DNA of 64,000 nucleotides from Candidatus Saccharimonadota bacterium (GCA_029288485.1 JARIHC010000004.1:186001-250000), one strand, 5' to 3'; shown: positions 24,647 through 34,236, counted from the stretch's first letter. Numbers and translations: made by a program. Notes: generated from the sequence alone by a model not told the origin.

Positions 24647-25909
24647 GTGGGCAAGGCCGCTAAAAAACCTTTTTGGAAACGTCAAACACACCTCAAACAC
24701 TTTTTGATTGGTTTATTAGTAATCGTCGTGATTTTGGCCGGTCTTATACTTCATTCCAAGTGGCAGGTTAACCATCGCCAAAAACAGTTGCAGCCTTTTT
24801 ATAATACTGCCGGGCTAAGTTTGGCTGGACCAATGGGGCAGGTGGTTCGGCAAGAGCCTCTAAGCGTTAGGATTGACCACGGAAGCGCGGAGCGGATTTT
24901 ATACAGAACACAGCGCGGCGACGGCACCGTGACGTTTTCCAGCGGCATGATTTTTATCCCTGATAATTCCAATGCGGGAACGCCGAGACCGGTAGTAGCA
25001 TGGGCACACGGCACAGTCGGTATGGGGGACCAGTGTGCACCGTCCAGGATCGCTAATCCTGCGGGGAATATAGCGTGGGTAAGCCAGATGTTAGCCAAAG
25101 GCTGGGTTGTAACGGCAACTGATTATGCCGGCCTGGGCACGCCGGGTACGGAGGGATACTTGGTCGGCGGCGACGAGGCGCGCGATGTGCTCAATAGCGT
25201 GCGCGCGGCCCAGGGCTTGCCAGCTGCCCAGGCCGGCAACCGTTTCGCCATTTGGGGACATTCCCAGGGTGGCCACTCAGCGCTATTCACGGCCGCCGAA
25301 GCATCCGGTTATGCGCCAGAACTGCATTTGGTAGGCACAGTGGCCTCTGCGCCAGCGGCTGAATTACCGGCACTTTTAAACGAAACCTACGGCAGCACGC
25401 TAGACTGGGTAATCGGACCGGAGGTACTTAGCTCGTGGCCCGAGATTTATCCAAGTCTCAACCGGCAATCAGTTACTACTGCCAACGGCTACAAGAACTA
25501 CAGCCGCATAGCCAATCAGTGCATAGAACAGGCAACTTTGGGTGGTCTTGCCCGAAATAAACTTAAGCAGCAGTTCTTTAAAACTAATCCTATCAATTTA
25601 CCTGCTTGGCGATCAGCGGCCCAGAATCAAACCGCACCAACTCTTCAGCCTAACCAGCCCTTAATGGTCGCCGAAAGCCTGACCGACCAAGTTGTTCTAC
25701 CTAACACCACAGCCTTGTATATGCAGCATGCTTGCGCCGCCCGCTCAGACTTAACCACGCTATGGTTAACAGATGTAAACCACGTGCAATTAGCAAACGT
25801 AATTGCGCCGCAGGTTACAGATTGGATTAGCGATCATTTCGCAGGCTTGCCAAGTACTAACAGCTGCCGCCAAGCGTTGCCGATCACTCCTGCTACCGCA
25901 CCGTCTTAG
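24647..25909 (+). CDS. Secretory lipase-like alpha/beta hydrolase, membrane-anchored
   Basis: The 420-residue protein has one N-terminal membrane helix (residues about 16-38) and an extracytoplasmic hydrolase domain. The nucleophile elbow GHSQGG is near residue 204, preceded by an AWAHGTVG oxyanion-type segment near 122. LTDQVV near 345 could give the aspartate and VNHVQL near 380 the histidine. The pattern fits the secretory lipase (LIP) family. The start is GTG at 24647; a TAAAAT box ends 6 nt before it, so the message is probably leaderless. Release of fatty acids from host or environmental lipids is a plausible inference. Confidence 0.7.
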   Translation: MGKAAKKPFWKRQTHLKHFLIGLLVIVVILAGLILHSKWQVNHRQKQLQPFYNTAGLSLAGPMGQVVRQEPLSVRIDHGSAERILYRTQRGDGTVTFSSGMIFIPDNSNAGTPRPVVAWAHGTVGMGDQCAPSRIANPAGNIAWVSQMLAKGWVVTATDYAGLGTPGTEGYLVGGDEARDVLNSVRAAQGLPAAQAGNRFAIWGHSQGGHSALFTAAEASGYAPELHLVGTVASAPAAELPALLNETYGSTLDWVIGPEVLSSWPEIYPSLNRQSVTTANGYKNYSRIANQCIEQATLGGLARNKLKQQFFKTNPINLPAWRSAAQNQTAPTLQPNQPLMVAESLTDQVVLPNTTALYMQHACAARSDLTTLWLTDVNHVQLANVIAPQVTDWISDHFAGLPSTNSCRQALPITPATAPS

Positions 25910-25989
25910 TAAAAAATTTCGCTGTAATCTTCGGCCAAGGATGTTTTAATGCGTTTTATAAACTGGGAACTATAAGAGGAGGGAAGCCT

Positions 25990-26913
25990 ATGTACGGCCG
26001 GGCTATCGCGCATAATTACCGTTTGTATCGTAAGGAATTTATTGCCGCTATTGTCGCAATTATCGGTATTTTGATGCTAACATTTAGCTTGATTTTAGCT
26101 CCGACTGCCAATGCCATTAGTATCGGCGGACCTAGTGACTGCGATGACAACGCTATTATCCATTGCGGCGCGCATTCCACCGCCGCACTCATTAATGCAT
26201 ACAACTCCAGCGCTTATGTGCGCGGCGTCTATGCCGAATTCGGCATTAGCCAGGCCGATATGGCCAATCTACCCTCTTCCGATATTGTCGGCCGAGTGAC
26301 CAAAAGTGGCAACGTATTCATAGACGGCCGGCAAAGCGCCGTCGCTACCAATGCTATTACCGGCGGCCGGCAAGACATAGCCGGCAGCACCAAGGTCAAC
26401 CATCAGGGAGCAATTTTTTACCGACGGCCTCCCAGCGTATCGTTTCAGCAAGATTCTTTGCCAGCATTCGTGTCCATGAAAAACGGCCGATTTCAGTTTG
26501 CCGTTATAGCTAGCTGCGGTAATGCGGTATCGGCCCAGCCTACAACCCCTCAACAACAAACAGCTGTTGCGCCAGCCCGAGCAGTAAGTAAGCCCAAACC
26601 ACAGCAGCCAACGCCGCCACCCCCCGCACCTACTCAGACTCAAAGTCAAAGCCAAGAAGTAAATGTTAATAACACTAATATTAATCAAAATTCACAGACA
26701 CAGATCAACAAGCAACAAGCTGCTGCGCCGCAGACCGCCGCTCAGCCCCAGACTCCAGCCGAAACTCCAGCCCAGCAGCCAGCCACTCAAACTAGTGCCG
26801 CCGTGCTGCCTAACACCGGTCCAACCGGAGTAATCGGTGTATTCTTAGCCGCCGTAGGCCTAGGCACTTTAGGCTACCGCAGCTTACTGCTACGCCGTTT
26901 AAGCAGCCACTAA
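25990..26913 (+). CDS. LPNTG-anchored cell-surface protein
   Basis: The 307-residue protein has a signal sequence (residues about 15-42), a globular domain with three cysteines in its first half (DCDDNAIIHCGAHS near 50), and a Gln/Pro/Thr-rich stalk (about 180-270). The C-terminus is a sorting signal: LPNTG near 274, a hydrophobic segment and RRLSSH. A sortase is encoded at 53188 and is the likely processing enzyme. AGGAGGG precedes the ATG. Similar N-terminal domains recur in Saccharibacteria from my recollection, but the function is unknown. Confidence 0.75.
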   Translation: MYGRAIAHNYRLYRKEFIAAIVAIIGILMLTFSLILAPTANAISIGGPSDCDDNAIIHCGAHSTAALINAYNSSAYVRGVYAEFGISQADMANLPSSDIVGRVTKSGNVFIDGRQSAVATNAITGGRQDIAGSTKVNHQGAIFYRRPPSVSFQQDSLPAFVSMKNGRFQFAVIASCGNAVSAQPTTPQQQTAVAPARAVSKPKPQQPTPPPPAPTQTQSQSQEVNVNNTNINQNSQTQINKQQAAAPQTAAQPQTPAETPAQQPATQTSAAVLPNTGPTGVIGVFLAAVGLGTLGYRSLLLRRLSSH

Positions 26914-26951
26914 TAGTTGCTTAAGCTTGAGCAGCGCTGAGTTTAAGCTCA

Positions 26952-26970
26952 TAATTGCTCTAGGAGCAAT
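26952..26970 (+). promoter_or_regulatory. Hairpin over the purN ribosome-binding site
   Basis: AATTGCTC and GAGCAATT form a perfect 8-bp inverted repeat with a 3-nt loop just before purN. The AGGAG that would bind the ribosome lies within it. It may be an operator or a translational control hairpin. Confidence 0.4.
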
Positions 26971-26976
26971 TAGCCA

Positions 26977-27684
26977 GTGGAGCAAATCAGCGAACCAAAT
27001 ATAGCTATATTAGCCTCGGGCAGCGGCACTACCGCCGAGGCCTTTATTCACGCCACCCAGACAGGCATAGTCAGCGCCAACGTAAGACTAGTCATATCCA
27101 GCAAACCAGATACCGAAATCTTTGGGCGGGTTGAACGGCTTAATAAGCAGTACGGTCTTGGCATCAAAATTCTTCATATTAACGGACTGACACACCCCGA
27201 GGGGCCAGGCCAGAGAGGCGAACAAACCCTGGGTGAGTCCGCCGCCATTCTGGAAGAAATTACCAAACACGATATTGCTCTAGTAGCTCTATTGGGTTAC
27301 ATGAAAAAGGTTCGCGGTCCGCTGCTTGAAGAGTATGGAGCCTTGTCAAGCCACAAATCGATATTCGAGGCACGTATGATCAATACTCACCCGGGGCCGC
27401 TGCCGGCGACCCGAGGCCTCGCAGGACTTAACGCTCAGAAAAAAGTACTAGAGATGGGTCTTGAAAATTCAGCACAGACCTTGCATGTGGTATCAGCAGA
27501 TTACGATACGGGCGCTACCTATGCCGAACAGCTCGTACCCGTTATGCCGGATGATACCGCTGACAGCCTATTTGCAGCCGTACAAGCTACAGAGAAAAGC
27601 CGATTACCTAAAGATATCAACAACTTTTTAATATCTCAGCTTAAATGGCAGCAGGGAGATTCTCCGCCGGCGCGCATTAGTTAG
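26977..27684 (+). CDS. purN: Phosphoribosylglycinamide formyltransferase-like (PurN)
   Basis: PurN transfers a formyl group from 10-formyltetrahydrofolate to GAR. The 235-residue product shows IAILASGSGTTAEAF at the N-terminus (phosphate-binding loop), LLGYMKKV near residue 107, and MINTHPGPLPATRGL near 140 containing the catalytic Asn, His and downstream aspartate (DYDTGAT near 170). The start is GTG, with AGGAG about 10 nt upstream inside a hairpin. Unusual inserts around 60-80 make it longer than E. coli PurN. It is separated from purM by two surface-related genes. Confidence 0.8.
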   Translation: MEQISEPNIAILASGSGTTAEAFIHATQTGIVSANVRLVISSKPDTEIFGRVERLNKQYGLGIKILHINGLTHPEGPGQRGEQTLGESAAILEEITKHDIALVALLGYMKKVRGPLLEEYGALSSHKSIFEARMINTHPGPLPATRGLAGLNAQKKVLEMGLENSAQTLHVVSADYDTGATYAEQLVPVMPDDTADSLFAAVQATEKSRLPKDINNFLISQLKWQQGDSPPARIS

Positions 27685-27763
27685 TCTGTGGATTTTCTTA
27701 TTCACGCCCTGACTAGATCGCTTATACTAAAGTTATATCTAACTTAAAATGAAGGAGGGTTTA

Positions 27764-28366
27764 ATGTACACTCTGCCAGATCTTGACTACAACTACGACG
27801 CGCTGGGCAAATACATCAGCAAAGATATTATGGAGCTGCATCACAGTAAGCACCATCAGACCTATATTGATAAACTGAACGCTGCGCTAGAGAAGGCGCC
27901 CGAATTCAAACAAAAATCATTAGAAGACCTGTTGCGCGACCTGGACGGGCTACCAAAAGAAGTCCGTACTGTAGTCCGCAATAATGGCGGCGGACATTAT
28001 AACCATACTCAGTTCTGGAAGTGGATGTCGCCGGACGGCGGCGGCGAGCCCAGCGGCGAACTAGCCGATGCCCTGAAAGCTAAGTATGGTGATTTTCAAA
28101 AATTTGTAGATGAATTCAGTGCACAAGCCGCCGCCGTATTTGGCTCCGGTTGGGCTTGGCTGATGCCAGACCTTAGCATTAACACCAGCCCTAACCAGGA
28201 TAATCCGCTGAACACCGGCCAACCGGAGCCAATCCTAGGCTTAGATGTTTGGGAGCACGCCTATTACCTGGACTACAAAAATAAGCGGCCGGATTACATA
28301 AAAGCCTGGTGGAACGTCGTTAACTGGCACGATGTCGCCGAGCGCTTCGCAAAATCCAGCAAGTAG
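27764..28366 (+). CDS. Superoxide dismutase, Fe/Mn type
   Basis: The 200-residue protein has the family metal ligands: His26 in ELHHSKHHQTY, a second histidine in GGGHYNHTQFWKWM, and the Asp and His of DVWEHAYYLDY. GSGWAWL is also typical. It dismutates superoxide in the cytoplasm; Mn or Fe use cannot be told by eye. The ATG at 27764 is chosen because GGAGGG lies 5 nt before it; five residues upstream in the same frame would overlap that site. A TATACT box is about 35 nt upstream. Confidence 0.9.
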   Translation: MYTLPDLDYNYDALGKYISKDIMELHHSKHHQTYIDKLNAALEKAPEFKQKSLEDLLRDLDGLPKEVRTVVRNNGGGHYNHTQFWKWMSPDGGGEPSGELADALKAKYGDFQKFVDEFSAQAAAVFGSGWAWLMPDLSINTSPNQDNPLNTGQPEPILGLDVWEHAYYLDYKNKRPDYIKAWWNVVNWHDVAERFAKSSK

Positions 28367-28393
28367 CTCATCAAGTAGCAATATATATTTTAG

Positions 28394-29911
28394 TTAGGCG
28401 CTAGCACGGGCTTCTTGATAGCCGGCAGCCGATACACGCTCAAAACTGACTTCGTCTTGTAAGATTGAGATAGTAGGGAAGGCGCCGGTACACATTTCTA
28501 TCTTCGCGCCCCGGGTCAGTTCGTGAAATTTGCGGGCGACTGGGCCCTGCAACGGGATCTCTTTTTCTACGCCCTCTACGAATAACTCTTCCGATGGATC
28601 ATTGCTGCCATAGCGGTTACGCGCAGCCATACTGCGGCGCTGTTCTTTGGCCGAACCCATGCCGTTATATTCCTTGTACTGCGTGCCGTCGGCTCTTGTC
28701 ATAACCGGCGCCGCGGCCTCGTCCGTAGCTGCTACATAGCCTCCTACCATAACTGATGATGCTCCCAGCGCCAAAGCCTTAACGAAGTCGCTTGGCCCGC
28801 GAACACCACCGTCGGCACAAATATGGATATTAGGGTCAATGGCTTTGACGGCTTTGCTGCATTTATAAATAGCAGTTGCTTGCGGCGTACCGCCGCCCAG
28901 TTTTTCGCGCGAAATACAAATACCGCTCGGACCTCGCCCAACCCTAATAGCATCAGGACCCTCTTTAGCTAGCTCGGCAGCTGCGAAGGCATCCGAAACG
29001 TTTCCCACCATAATGTCTATGTTGGCAAAGTTTTCGCGCAAGTCTTTGACAGTCTTTCTGGCTTGCTTAAGGTCTTTTAAGGCGTCAAATGAATACTTGC
29101 TTTCTCCGTGCGACGTATCAATTACTACCATGTCTAGATATTTACCGCTTTCTTGCAGACGCTCCAAGGCATCGCCATCGTACGTAGACACTGACATAAA
29201 AGTGCGCAGACGGCCGTTTTCGTCTAAATTGTAATTTTCCGGATTGCCGCGCACAGCTCGTAACACATCTGGCAGTACATACAGCCCGGCGACCCGGTAT
29301 GAGTCATCTAGCAAAGGCAGTACTTTTATTTTACGCTCTCGCATCAGTTCATAGGCTTCGCCAACATCGGTGCCAACTATTGCCGTAAAAATCTCTTTGG
29401 CCGGCGTCATAGCTTCGCGCACCGGCGTAGTTTTGTCACCGTCATGAAAAAGTTGGAAATGCGTATTAGTCATCAGACCGACAAAACGCGCATTTCCATC
29501 AACGACCGGCAAGGTTCGAAAATCAAAATCCTCATTCTCTATGCGCTGCAATGTGCTTTCGACAGTGTCGTTAGCATTAACAGTTATAGGGTCTTCAATA
29601 ATGCCATTCAAGTGAAACTTAACTCGGCGGACCTGGCGTTTTTGTTCTTCGGGAGTGTTAGCATGATGGATGATCCCACCGCCGCCTTCCTTGGCAGCCG
29701 CGATGCCCATTTCGGCTTCTGTGATAGTGGTCATCGGCGATGTTAAAATAGGCACTTTGGCTGCAATCCGCCTAGAAAAGTTGCTAGACAGGTCAATGTC
29801 GTGCCAATCCAGATCGCTCGGTCTTTCGTTAAGGATGGTCAGCTCGTCAAAAGTGGTCGCCAAGAATTGGTCGCTTAGAACGTTAAATAGTGCGTCTTTA
29901 TTGCCAGCCAT
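28394..29911 (-). CDS. IMP dehydrogenase-like protein with CBS domains
   Basis: The product is 505 residues from the ATG at 29911, with GGAGGG 5 nt upstream. It has the IMPDH barrel interrupted by two CBS domains (residues about 100-230: GIIEDPITVNANDTV and VREAMTPAKEIF). The second barrel half contains VGRGPSGICISRE near 325, where the usual GPGSICTTR cysteine loop is changed to GPSGICIS, then ADGGVRGPSDFVKALALGA and YNGMGS. IMPDH oxidises IMP to XMP. The altered active-site loop makes GuaB likely but not certain, with GMP-reductase-like activity an alternative. Confidence 0.75.
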   Translation of the reverse strand: MAGNKDALFNVLSDQFLATTFDELTILNERPSDLDWHDIDLSSNFSRRIAAKVPILTSPMTTITEAEMGIAAAKEGGGGIIHHANTPEEQKRQVRRVKFHLNGIIEDPITVNANDTVESTLQRIENEDFDFRTLPVVDGNARFVGLMTNTHFQLFHDGDKTTPVREAMTPAKEIFTAIVGTDVGEAYELMRERKIKVLPLLDDSYRVAGLYVLPDVLRAVRGNPENYNLDENGRLRTFMSVSTYDGDALERLQESGKYLDMVVIDTSHGESKYSFDALKDLKQARKTVKDLRENFANIDIMVGNVSDAFAAAELAKEGPDAIRVGRGPSGICISREKLGGGTPQATAIYKCSKAVKAIDPNIHICADGGVRGPSDFVKALALGASSVMVGGYVAATDEAAAPVMTRADGTQYKEYNGMGSAKEQRRSMAARNRYGSNDPSEELFVEGVEKEIPLQGPVARKFHELTRGAKIEMCTGAFPTISILQDEVSFERVSAAGYQEARASA

Positions 29912-30054
29912 ACAACCCTCCGCTGCAGTTTTAATAATTCTAACACCGCCCAGCAAAATACGCCATTAAATGTTCTTATAACAACGCTTAGCTCTCAGAT
30001 AATTTCACGCGTTCATGATAAAGTAGATATAGATTACAAAACGAGGGTAAATAC

Positions 30055-31692
30055 TTGAAAGCAGCTAGAGTTTTTGTCGCTTCACTAGAGGCCGCCGGCG
30101 TACAATACGTGTTCGGAGTTCCAGGCGAGGAGAACCTAGCGTTTGTGGAGGCACTACGCGAATCAAAAATTGAACTGATAACTACCCGCGATGAACAAGC
30201 AGCTGTATTTATGGCAGCTACGATGGGACGCTTGAGCGGCCGGGTCGGCGTAGCTCTCTCTACATTAGGTCCGGGCGCTACTAATTTAGTCACTGGCGTG
30301 GCTTACGCTCAGCTCGGCGGCATGCCGCTAATGGTCATCACCGGCCAAAAACCGATCAAAAAGAGCAAACAGGGTAAGTTTCAGATTATCGACGTGGTGG
30401 ATATGATGAGGCCGCTCACCAAATTTGCTGAACGAATCGTCAGCGCCGACCGCATACCGACCACCGTTTATCACGCCGTGCGATTGGCCGAAAGCGAGCG
30501 GCCCGGAGCCGTACATTTGGAGCTGCCGGAAGATATTGCCGAAGAAAGCAGCGACTCCGTGCCAATCGAGTGGCAGAAACTACGCCGGCCAGTACCCGAC
30601 GAAAAAAGCATCGAACGCTTACTGGAAATGGTAGAAGCCGCGGCTAAGCCGGTGATAGTAATTGGCGCCGGCGCTAACCGCAAACTTATTGGTAAGCAGC
30701 TAAAGAATTTTATCGACAAGACTGGCATTCCGTTTGTCAGCACCCAGATGGGCAAGGGTGTGGTCGACGAAAGCTCCGAACTATACCTCGGTACAACGGC
30801 ACTCAGCAGCGACGACTTTGTACATGGAGCCCTGGAAGCCGCCGACCTGATTATCATGCTTGGCCATGACATCACTGAAAAACCGCCGATCATAGCCAAT
30901 GGCAAGCACCATATTATTCACATCAACTTTTACCCGGCCGACCTCGATGCCGTATATCAGCCCACGCTGGAAGTAATCGGTGATATTTCATATGCCCTAT
31001 GGGCGGTGAGCGGACGCATCAGGCCGCAGAATCACTGGCAATTGGACATTTTTAAGCCCTTCAAGCAAAAACAGCTAGCGGATACGCTGGAGCGGGCCGA
31101 TGATGATGCTTTTCCGATCAAGCCGCAGCGCATGGTTAAAGACTTGCGCGCAGCATTACCTCGTGAAGCCGTTCTAAGTCTAGACAATGGGATGTTTAAG
31201 ATTTGGGTGGCTCGGAATTACCCAGCTTACGAGCAGAACACCGTCTTACTCGACAACGCACTGGCAACCATGGGAGCGGGCCTGGGTGCCGGGACTGCCG
31301 CCAAGCTGCTACACCCGGAAAGACCAGTAGTAGTTATTGCGGGTGATGGCGGCATAATGATGAACATTGCAGACCTGGAAACGGTCATTCGTCTAAAGCT
31401 CGACCTAGTAGTTGTGGTTGTCAACGACAGCGGCTATGGCATGATCAAGTGGAAGCAGGGCAGTATGGGTCTGGCGGATTACGGCCTTAATTTTGGTAAT
31501 CCGGATTTTGTGAAATTGGCTGAGAGTTTTGGTGCTAGCGGGCATCGCGCCCAAAAGGCAGCTGACTTTCAGACAATTCTAGAAGACGCCTTGCAAACAG
31601 GCGGAGTGCACATCATAGACCTGCCCATTGATTACAGCGAAAACGATGGCCTGATAGGTGAAAATCTGCGGCAACGCACAAGCCAAGAATAG
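30055..31692 (+). CDS. Acetolactate synthase-like ThDP enzyme
   Basis: The 545-residue protein is a full thiamine diphosphate enzyme. The N-terminal Pyr domain has VFGVPGEENLAFVEAL with the catalytic glutamate in TTRDEQAAVFMA near residue 48. There is a central FAD/DHAP-type domain, and a PP domain with GDGGIMMNIADLETVIRLKLDLVVVVVNDSGYGM near 425 (GDG...N). QGKFQIIDVVDMMRPLTK is close to catabolic acetolactate synthases. It condenses two pyruvates, giving a fermentative route to acetoin. The start is TTG with GAGGG about 9 nt upstream. The next gene starts 8 nt after its stop. Confidence 0.8.
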   Translation: MKAARVFVASLEAAGVQYVFGVPGEENLAFVEALRESKIELITTRDEQAAVFMAATMGRLSGRVGVALSTLGPGATNLVTGVAYAQLGGMPLMVITGQKPIKKSKQGKFQIIDVVDMMRPLTKFAERIVSADRIPTTVYHAVRLAESERPGAVHLELPEDIAEESSDSVPIEWQKLRRPVPDEKSIERLLEMVEAAAKPVIVIGAGANRKLIGKQLKNFIDKTGIPFVSTQMGKGVVDESSELYLGTTALSSDDFVHGALEAADLIIMLGHDITEKPPIIANGKHHIIHINFYPADLDAVYQPTLEVIGDISYALWAVSGRIRPQNHWQLDIFKPFKQKQLADTLERADDDAFPIKPQRMVKDLRAALPREAVLSLDNGMFKIWVARNYPAYEQNTVLLDNALATMGAGLGAGTAAKLLHPERPVVVIAGDGGIMMNIADLETVIRLKLDLVVVVVNDSGYGMIKWKQGSMGLADYGLNFGNPDFVKLAESFGASGHRAQKAADFQTILEDALQTGGVHIIDLPIDYSENDGLIGENLRQRTSQE

Positions 31693-31700
31693 GAGAAAAA

Positions 31701-33068
31701 ATGGTCCTAAGATCAATCAATCCGGCAACCGAAGAAGTTATCCAGGAATTCGAGGAATTATCCGAACAGCAGATCGAGCAAAAATTAGCGGCCGCTCAAG
31801 CATCATTTGAAAAGTGGCGCGAGGTATCTTTTGAAGAGCGAGCCAAACTCATGCGCCGCGCTGCTGAAGTACTGCGTGCTCAAAAATCCGAGCTTGGAAA
31901 AATTATCACCAGCGAAATGGGCAAAACGATAGGAGCGGCTGAAGCCGAAATAGAAAAATGTGCCGCTACCTGCGACTATTACGCCGATAACGCGGCCAAG
32001 TTCTTAGCACCGGAAAAAGTTGAAACCGACGGCAGCGCAAGCTATGCACGGTTTGACCCAATAGGCGTGGTGCTGGCCGTGATGCCCTGGAATTTCCCGT
32101 TCTGGCAAGTCTTTCGGTTTGCTGCGCCGGCACTCATGGCCGGTAACGTCGGCGTGCTTAAGCACGCCTCCAATGTCCAGCTTAGCGGCCAGGCAATCGA
32201 AAAAGTATTTACAGAAGCCGGCTTCCCAGCAGGTGCTTTTGCTAATTTAGAAATCGGTTCGGCCAAAGTTGATGCCATTATTCGCGATCCGCGTATTAAA
32301 GCCGTCACGCTCACCGGCAGTGAATACGCGGGCAGCCAAGTAGCTAAAACCGCCGGCGAGGTTATCAAAAAGACTGTGCTCGAACTTGGCGGCAGCGATC
32401 CGTTTATTGTGTTAGCTGGCGCCGACATTGACGCTGCCGCCAAGACCGCCGTAGCTACCCGGCTGCAATTTAACGCCGGCCAAAGTTGTATTTCGGCCAA
32501 GCGCTTTATTGTGGAAGCACCGGTAGCCAAAGAATTTGCCAAAAAACTCGTATCTAACGTTAAGGGGTTAAAAATTGGCGATCCAACCAAGTCAGATACC
32601 GATGTAGGTCCTCTAGTCAACGAACAGGGACTCAATGATATCGATAAACAAGTAAAAGACTCGGTAGCTCAAGGCGCCAAGCTGCTGTGCGGCGGCGAGC
32701 GGCTACCCGGAAAAGGGTTTTTCTATTCTACGGCCGTGCTGGCAGATATCAAAAAATCTATGCCAGTTTTTGCAGAAGAAGTATTCGGTCCGGTGCTTCC
32801 AATCATTGTCGCTAAAGACGCTGACCAGGCAATCCGCATGGCCAACGACAGCCCTTACGGCTTAGCCTCGACTATCTTCACCGCCGACACAGCTGCCGCC
32901 CAGAAACTAGCGGCAAAGATCGACTCCGGCGCTGTCTTCATTAACGGCCAGGTTAAATCCGACCCGCGGCTGCCATTCGGCGGTATTAAACAGTCCGGTT
33001 ACGGGCGCGAACTGTCGCATTACGGCATTAAGGAATTCGTCAATATCAAGACCGTTTGGGTGAAATGA
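31701..33068 (+). CDS. NAD(P)-dependent aldehyde dehydrogenase (succinate-semialdehyde-like)
   Basis: The 455-residue protein has the aldehyde dehydrogenase layout: MPWNFPFWQVFR near residue 130 (Rossmann domain), TGSEYAGSQVA near 205, the catalytic glutamate in LELGGSDPF near 232, and the nucleophilic cysteine in NAGQSCISAKRF near 265. FGPVLPI near 365 binds the nicotinamide ribose. Length and motifs fit the GabD-like group, often annotated as succinate-semialdehyde dehydrogenase, but the substrate is not proven. AGGAG precedes the ATG. It is in one operon with acetolactate synthase and overlaps the protease gene by 4 nt. Confidence 0.8.
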   Translation: MVLRSINPATEEVIQEFEELSEQQIEQKLAAAQASFEKWREVSFEERAKLMRRAAEVLRAQKSELGKIITSEMGKTIGAAEAEIEKCAATCDYYADNAAKFLAPEKVETDGSASYARFDPIGVVLAVMPWNFPFWQVFRFAAPALMAGNVGVLKHASNVQLSGQAIEKVFTEAGFPAGAFANLEIGSAKVDAIIRDPRIKAVTLTGSEYAGSQVAKTAGEVIKKTVLELGGSDPFIVLAGADIDAAAKTAVATRLQFNAGQSCISAKRFIVEAPVAKEFAKKLVSNVKGLKIGDPTKSDTDVGPLVNEQGLNDIDKQVKDSVAQGAKLLCGGERLPGKGFFYSTAVLADIKKSMPVFAEEVFGPVLPIIVAKDADQAIRMANDSPYGLASTIFTADTAAAQKLAAKIDSGAVFINGQVKSDPRLPFGGIKQSGYGRELSHYGIKEFVNIKTVWVK

Positions 33069-34231
33069 TCATAGATATTGCCATTGTCATCTTCGCCGTC
33101 AGCGCGCTGTACCGCGGGCGGGAGATCGGCTTTGTGCGCCAACTTTTTTCAACCCTTGGTTTTTTTGGCGGCCTATTTTTAGGCGCTTGGCTTGAGCAGT
33201 ACACCGTACACTTAAGCCACACTCATACCAGCCGGTCAGTAGTAACGCTTATTACTACCCTGGGGTGCGCACTTATATTGCTCACTATCGGCGAGTTTGT
33301 AGGCATAAAGCTAAAACGCAAAGTCCTCTTAAAGCGTATTAACATTTTGGATAACGGACTTGGCGGGTTACTGGGAGTAGCGTCTTTGCTGCTTTCTGTA
33401 TGGTTGATAGCGGCTGTGCTTGGCAGTTTTCCGTTTCTAGGCATACAGTCAGCGCTGCGTTCATCCAAAATTGTAAGCACTTTGAGCAAGACTTTACCTA
33501 ACGCGCCAACGGTGATTAGCAATTTGGGCCGGCTGGTCGATCCGAACGGCTTTCCACAAGTCTTTGTTGGCCAAGAGCCCAGCCCAAATAACCAGGTTAA
33601 CATCCCGTCGTTAGGAGATCTGCAAGCAGCCGTCAATAAGGACAAGGCGTCGGTAGTAAAAATTGAAGGTCAGGGCTGCGGCGGCGTAGTGGCAGGTTCT
33701 GGTTTCGTGGTAGGCTCCAATTTAGTAGCCACCAACGCCCATGTAGTGGCGGGCATTCGAAGCCCCTATGTCGAAGACAGTAACGGCACTCACGGTGGTA
33801 CAGTTATATGGTTTGACCCTAAACTAGACTTCGCAGTATTAAGAGTTTCTAACTTAGCCGGCCCAAGCCTAGTTATCACTAACGACCGTTCTCCTGTCGG
33901 TACGGCAGCGGCCGCTCTGGGCTACCCGGGCGGCGGCTCATTTAGAGCTGAGCCGGCGGCGGTATCCAATCAGTTTACGGCTAGCGGTAGGGACATTTAC
34001 GATCGCAGCACTACAATGCGTGAAGTCTATGAACTGCGCGCCAACATTATCCCTGGCAACTCCGGTGGTCCTCTTGTTAAAAAAGATGGAACGGTTATTG
34101 GAGTAATCTTTGCTCAATCAACAAACTATCCGCATACCGGTTACGCCCTAACATCCGATCAGGTAACAGGCGAGATAAATCAAGCGGCCGCCCAAAACCA
34201 ACCGGTTGGCACCGGCCAATGCGCCAAGTAG
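33065..34231 (+). CDS. MarP-like membrane serine protease (CvpA domain plus trypsin-like domain)
   Basis: The product is 388 residues from the ATG at 33065, which overlaps the previous stop. Residues about 1-140 form a CvpA/colicin V-production domain with four membrane helices. Residues about 190-375 are a trypsin-like protease with His226 (TNAHVVAG), Asp255 (DPKLDFAVLRV) and Ser333 (PGNSGGPLV). The architecture matches the mycobacterial acid-resistance protease MarP. A pair of cysteines (GQGCGG near 200 and GQCAK at the end) could form a disulfide. VKOR follows directly. A role in envelope stress or wall remodelling is inferred. Confidence 0.82.
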   Translation: MIIDIAIVIFAVSALYRGREIGFVRQLFSTLGFFGGLFLGAWLEQYTVHLSHTHTSRSVVTLITTLGCALILLTIGEFVGIKLKRKVLLKRINILDNGLGGLLGVASLLLSVWLIAAVLGSFPFLGIQSALRSSKIVSTLSKTLPNAPTVISNLGRLVDPNGFPQVFVGQEPSPNNQVNIPSLGDLQAAVNKDKASVVKIEGQGCGGVVAGSGFVVGSNLVATNAHVVAGIRSPYVEDSNGTHGGTVIWFDPKLDFAVLRVSNLAGPSLVITNDRSPVGTAAAALGYPGGGSFRAEPAAVSNQFTASGRDIYDRSTTMREVYELRANIIPGNSGGPLVKKDGTVIGVIFAQSTNYPHTGYALTSDQVTGEINQAAAQNQPVGTGQCAK

Positions 34232-34236
34232 TTTGC

